A stretch of DNA of 8,872 nucleotides from NCBI GenBank assembly GCA_003220195.1, contig QHRT01000084.1:1-8872 (forward strand), given 5' to 3'. The stretch is from Candidatus Rokuibacteriota bacterium (GTDB lineage: Bacteria > Methylomirabilota > Methylomirabilia > Rokubacteriales > CSP1-6). The position numbers and the translations under genes are program-made. Positions 6,538-8,872 of the stretch are shown here, piece after piece. Each line of letters starts with the position of its first letter. Position 1 is the first letter of the stretch. Under the pieces are notes generated by a model. The model was not told the DNA's origin, did no database searches, and saw only the letters and a list, made by a program, of their open reading frames with translations.

Positions 6538-7425
6538 GTGACGCGCGCCCTCGAGCTCGCCGTCAGCGGTGTGTCGCTCGGCGGGATCTATGCGCTGCTG
6601 GCGTTCGCGTTCTCGCTCACCATCAGCACGACGCGAATCCTGAACGTCGCGCACGGCGTGCTGTTCGTGTGGGGCGGGGCCGTGTTCGTCATCTTCTCAC
6701 AGAAGCTCGGCCTGCACCCGGCGCTGTCGATCGTGCTCTTGAGCGTCGTCTTCTTCCTCTTCGCGGTGGCATTCGAGCGAGGCATCGTCCGTCCGCTCCT
6801 GGGGCGCAGCGCGCACCGGTTGCTGGTCGGCAGCATCATGGCGACGTTCGGCCTCGGACTCTCGATGGAGAGCACGCTCGGCTACGCGTGGGTGACCTAC
6901 GTGGATCCGTATCCCGTGTTCTCGTCGTCGCTCGCGATGTTTCCGGTGACGCTCGGGACGGTGGCGCTCTCCGGCAGCCGACTCGTCATTCTCGGCTTCG
7001 TGCTGGTGACCGTCACGGCGTTCCACCTCTTCTTGCAGAAGACGTTTCTCGGCAAGGCCGCCCGCGCGATGGCCCAGAGCTTCGACGGCTTCCTGGTCAT
7101 CGGACTCAATCCGTACCGGCTCTCGCTGATCCTGTTCACGCTGGCGATCATCGCCACGGCGATCTCCGGCGCGTTCTACGTGCTCGCGGTGCCGCTGAAC
7201 CCCTACGATGGCTTGCCGCTCACGCTCAAAGCCTTCACGGTCGTCGTGCTCGCGGGCGTCGGAAACCTTCCGGCGACGCTCGTGGCTGGCGCCGTGCTCG
7301 GCATCGCCGAGGTGAGCACCAGCCAGTTTCTCGGCACGATCTGGGCGCCGGCGGTGAGCCTCACCGTGCTGTTCCTGGTGCTCGTGGTCAAGCCGACCGG
7401 ACTCTTCGGGAAGGGGCTCCAGTGA
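6538..7425 (+). CDS. livH: Branched-chain amino acid-type ABC transporter permease LivH
   Basis: A 295-residue inner-membrane permease with about eight hydrophobic segments. GVSLGGIYALLAFAFSLT at 11-28, RILNVAHGVLFVWGGAV at 33-49 and KAFTVVVLAGVGNLPATLVAGAVLG (starting at 231) match the conserved blocks of the LivH family; the cytoplasmic coupling loop that contacts the ATPases is GKAARAMAQSFDGFLVIGL at 172-190. The start is a GTG at 6538, 13 bases after the binding-protein stop, and the preceding GCGAGCGATCC is a poor ribosome binding site, so translation probably depends on coupling. No better start lies nearby, and the protein begins at the expected point of the family. Its TGA overlaps the GTG of livM. 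Confidence 0.9.
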   Translation: MTRALELAVSGVSLGGIYALLAFAFSLTISTTRILNVAHGVLFVWGGAVFVIFSQKLGLHPALSIVLLSVVFFLFAVAFERGIVRPLLGRSAHRLLVGSIMATFGLGLSMESTLGYAWVTYVDPYPVFSSSLAMFPVTLGTVALSGSRLVILGFVLVTVTAFHLFLQKTFLGKAARAMAQSFDGFLVIGLNPYRLSLILFTLAIIATAISGAFYVLAVPLNPYDGLPLTLKAFTVVVLAGVGNLPATLVAGAVLGIAEVSTSQFLGTIWAPAVSLTVLFLVLVVKPTGLFGKGLQ

Positions 7426-8366
7426 TCGCCCTCATCGGCGTGCTCGTCCTGGCGCTCCTGCCGCTCGGGCTGTCGTCGACGTTCGTGCTGGTGATGTTTC
7501 TCAGCTTCGTGTGGCTCGTGCTGACCGCGAACTACGACGTGCTGGACGGCTTCCTCGGCCAAATCAACCTGGGGCAGGGCGCGTTCTTCGGGCTCGGCGC
7601 CTACGTCGTCACGATCCTCCTGAACGTCGGCACGGTGCAGACGCTCGGACGCTTCGCCGTGGTGCTCGCGACGCTCGTCGCGCTCGCCGTCACCGCGCTG
7701 TTCGCCGCCGTCATGGCGTTTCCGCTGTTTCGCCTGCGCGGGTTCTATTTTGCGATCGGCACCTTGATCCTGATCTTTCTGCTCCAGGTGTTCGCGCTCA
7801 ATCTCACCGCGCTCACCGGCGGCGCGTACGGCGCCTACGTGCCCCCCGCGTTCTTCATGAATGCGCTCGTCGGCTACTACCTGGCGCTCGGGCTCGCCGT
7901 GCTCTCGCTCGCGCTGAACTACTACCTCGCGCGCAGCACGCTCGGCCTGGCGTTTCGCTGCATCAAGGGAGACGAGGACGCCGCGCGGAGCCTCGGCCTC
8001 GATCCGATGAAGTACAAGATCACCGCGCTCGTCATCGCGAGCGTCCCGAGCGCCGCGGCCGGCGTGCTCTTCGCGCTCAACTCGGGCTTCATCGACCCCG
8101 GCATCGCGCTCGGGGTGGAGCGGAGCCTGCTCCCGTCGCTCATGGCGTTGCTCGGCGGGACGGGCGTCGTGCTCGGGCCGGTGTTCGGGACGGCGATCGT
8201 CCGCATCATCGAGACCGTGGTGTTCCACTATCTGCGCCTGCCCGTCCCGTCCATGCTGTTCTTTGGGATCACCTTGCTGGTTGTGGCACTCTTCATCCCT
8301 GAGGGGCTCTTGAAGTCTCCGAGCATCACGCGGGTGAAACTGTTCGGAAAGCTGGCGAGCTACTAG
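7422..8366 (+). CDS. livM: Branched-chain amino acid-type ABC transporter permease LivM
   Basis: A 314-residue inner-membrane permease, partner of LivH. Hydrophobic segments run through the whole protein. FLGQINLGQGAFFGLGAYVV at 44-63 is the LivM hallmark, FRLRGFYFAIGTL at 103-115 follows, and the coupling loop is STLGLAFRCIKGDEDAARSL at 172-191, ending at SLGLDP. The C-terminal MALLGGTGVVLGPVFGTAIV at 241-260 is also typical. The start is a GTG that overlaps the TGA of livH (GTGA), with GGAAGGGG a few bases upstream; a much longer in-frame extension to 6669 runs inside livH and is not coding. With LivG, LivF, LivH and the binding protein it completes a full importer. Confidence 0.92.
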   Translation: MIALIGVLVLALLPLGLSSTFVLVMFLSFVWLVLTANYDVLDGFLGQINLGQGAFFGLGAYVVTILLNVGTVQTLGRFAVVLATLVALAVTALFAAVMAFPLFRLRGFYFAIGTLILIFLLQVFALNLTALTGGAYGAYVPPAFFMNALVGYYLALGLAVLSLALNYYLARSTLGLAFRCIKGDEDAARSLGLDPMKYKITALVIASVPSAAAGVLFALNSGFIDPGIALGVERSLLPSLMALLGGTGVVLGPVFGTAIVRIIETVVFHYLRLPVPSMLFFGITLLVVALFIPEGLLKSPSITRVKLFGKLASY

Positions 8367-8398
8367 CGGCGACCAGTCCGCTGAGGAGGAAAGAACCC

Positions 8399-8872
8399 AT
8401 GACATCGACGGCAGAACGCTACAACGTCGGCGGCGTGCTCCTGCCCCGCCCCTTCAAGATCCGGCGGCTCGGGCACTTCGGATTCAACGCCGTGAAGCTC
8501 GCGGAAGGCCTCGAGTTCTATTCCGCGTTGCTCGGCTTCAAGCCGACGGACACCCTCGACTTTTCGAAGGCGCCGTGGTTCCCCAAGAATGGCGACATCG
8601 GCGACCCGCGCGGCTACTTCATGCGCTACGGCACGGACCACCACGCGTTCGTGCTCTTCCCGAAGAAGGTGATGGACCACCGCGCCGACCGGAAGTTCGC
8701 GCCGGAGGTGACCGTCAACCAGATCACGTGGCAGTGCGGGAGCCTTCGGGAGATCAACGAGGCGCACAGTTACTTCGAACGGCACACGATTCCGATCCAG
8801 CGCGTCGGGCGCGACATGCCGGGCAGCAACTGGCACGTCTACGTGTACGATCCCGACGGCCACACCACCGAG
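8399..8872 (+). CDS. VOC-fold extradiol-dioxygenase-like protein (partial, 3' end outside window)
   Basis: 158 residues are visible, from ATG at 8399 with AGGAGG (8384-8389) nine bases upstream. It resembles type I extradiol (catechol 2,3-) dioxygenases, which cleave dihydroxylated aromatic rings with Fe(II) in the cytoplasm. The three metal ligands of the family can be placed: His26 in RRLGHFGFN, His81 or His82 in TDHHAFVLF, and Glu158 in DPDGHTTE, which is the last codon in the window. WHVYVYDPDGHTTE (145-158) fits the conserved end of the VOC metal motif. Because only about the first 158 residues are seen, the second half and the real substrate are unknown; other VOC lyases or isomerases with the same triad remain possible. 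It follows livM by 32 bases and is probably in the same operon. Confidence 0.82.
   Translation, partial: MTSTAERYNVGGVLLPRPFKIRRLGHFGFNAVKLAEGLEFYSALLGFKPTDTLDFSKAPWFPKNGDIGDPRGYFMRYGTDHHAFVLFPKKVMDHRADRKFAPEVTVNQITWQCGSLREINEAHSYFERHTIPIQRVGRDMPGSNWHVYVYDPDGHTTE

Noticed and set aside
6669..7421. Long N-terminal extension of LivM, suggesting a fusion
   Set aside because: It overlaps livH in another frame and has no domain; the GTGA junction gives the expected LivM start.
8365..8382. Small inverted repeat AGCGG / CCGCT with an 8-base loop between livM and the VOC gene
   Set aside because: Only five base pairs with no U-run; too weak to call a terminator or regulatory hairpin.
7203..8405. 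Minus-strand open frame (400 codons) opposite livH and livM
   Set aside because: Low-complexity charged translation (rich in E, R, H, D) complementary to membrane-protein codons; no domain and no plausible start context.
1..8872. CRISPR array, tRNA or rRNA genes, insertion sequences, phage or defence genes
   Set aside because: Searched for by eye and not seen: no repeat-spacer pattern, no transposase or integrase motifs, and nearly the whole window is taken by metabolic and transport genes.

Overview
The window is GC-rich and gene-dense: ten protein genes in two divergent groups, no RNA genes, no mobile elements, and no gap longer than about 85 bases. High GC with matching third-position bias, a secreted c-type cytochrome module, a leader-bearing periplasmic binding protein without a lipobox cysteine, and a complete Liv-type importer suggest a free-living diderm bacterium. 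An uncultured soil or sediment lineage (for example Rokubacteria/Methylomirabilota, Binatota or a proteobacterium) would fit, but no marker gene here fixes the taxonomy.

Left part, minus strand (1-2754). Read in the direction of transcription this holds a metallo-beta-lactamase-fold hydrolase, then a secreted protein joining a carboxypeptidase-regulatory-like beta domain, a CxxCH haem site and a Vgb-like beta-propeller, then the start of a small DUF1059 protein cut by the window edge. Spacings are 37 and 48 bases, so one transcript is plausible. A perfect 17-bp tandem duplication lies over the stop codon of the hydrolase gene, and a strong hairpin lies just before the ribosome binding site of the DUF1059 gene.

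Right part, plus strand (2838-8872). A luciferase-like flavin monooxygenase is followed by a complete branched-chain-amino-acid-type (HAAT) ABC importer in the order livG, livF, livK-like, livH, livM. The start of an extradiol-dioxygenase-type VOC protein follows and runs off the window. Overlaps and short spacers (ATGA, a 14-base overlap, 15 bases, 13 bases, GTGA, 32 bases) show a tightly coupled operon.

How they may work together (inference): a flavin monooxygenase and a ring-cleavage-type VOC enzyme flanking a Liv-type importer suggests uptake and oxidative breakdown of an aromatic or other organic acid rather than of leucine. The divergent hydrolase and cytochrome-propeller genes share an 83-bp intergenic region with this operon and may belong to the same programme. 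No regulator gene is visible. The individual families are known; the most unusual items are the three-part secreted cytochrome-propeller protein, the Glu-for-His change in the hydrolase's first metal motif, and the two small non-coding structures on the minus strand.
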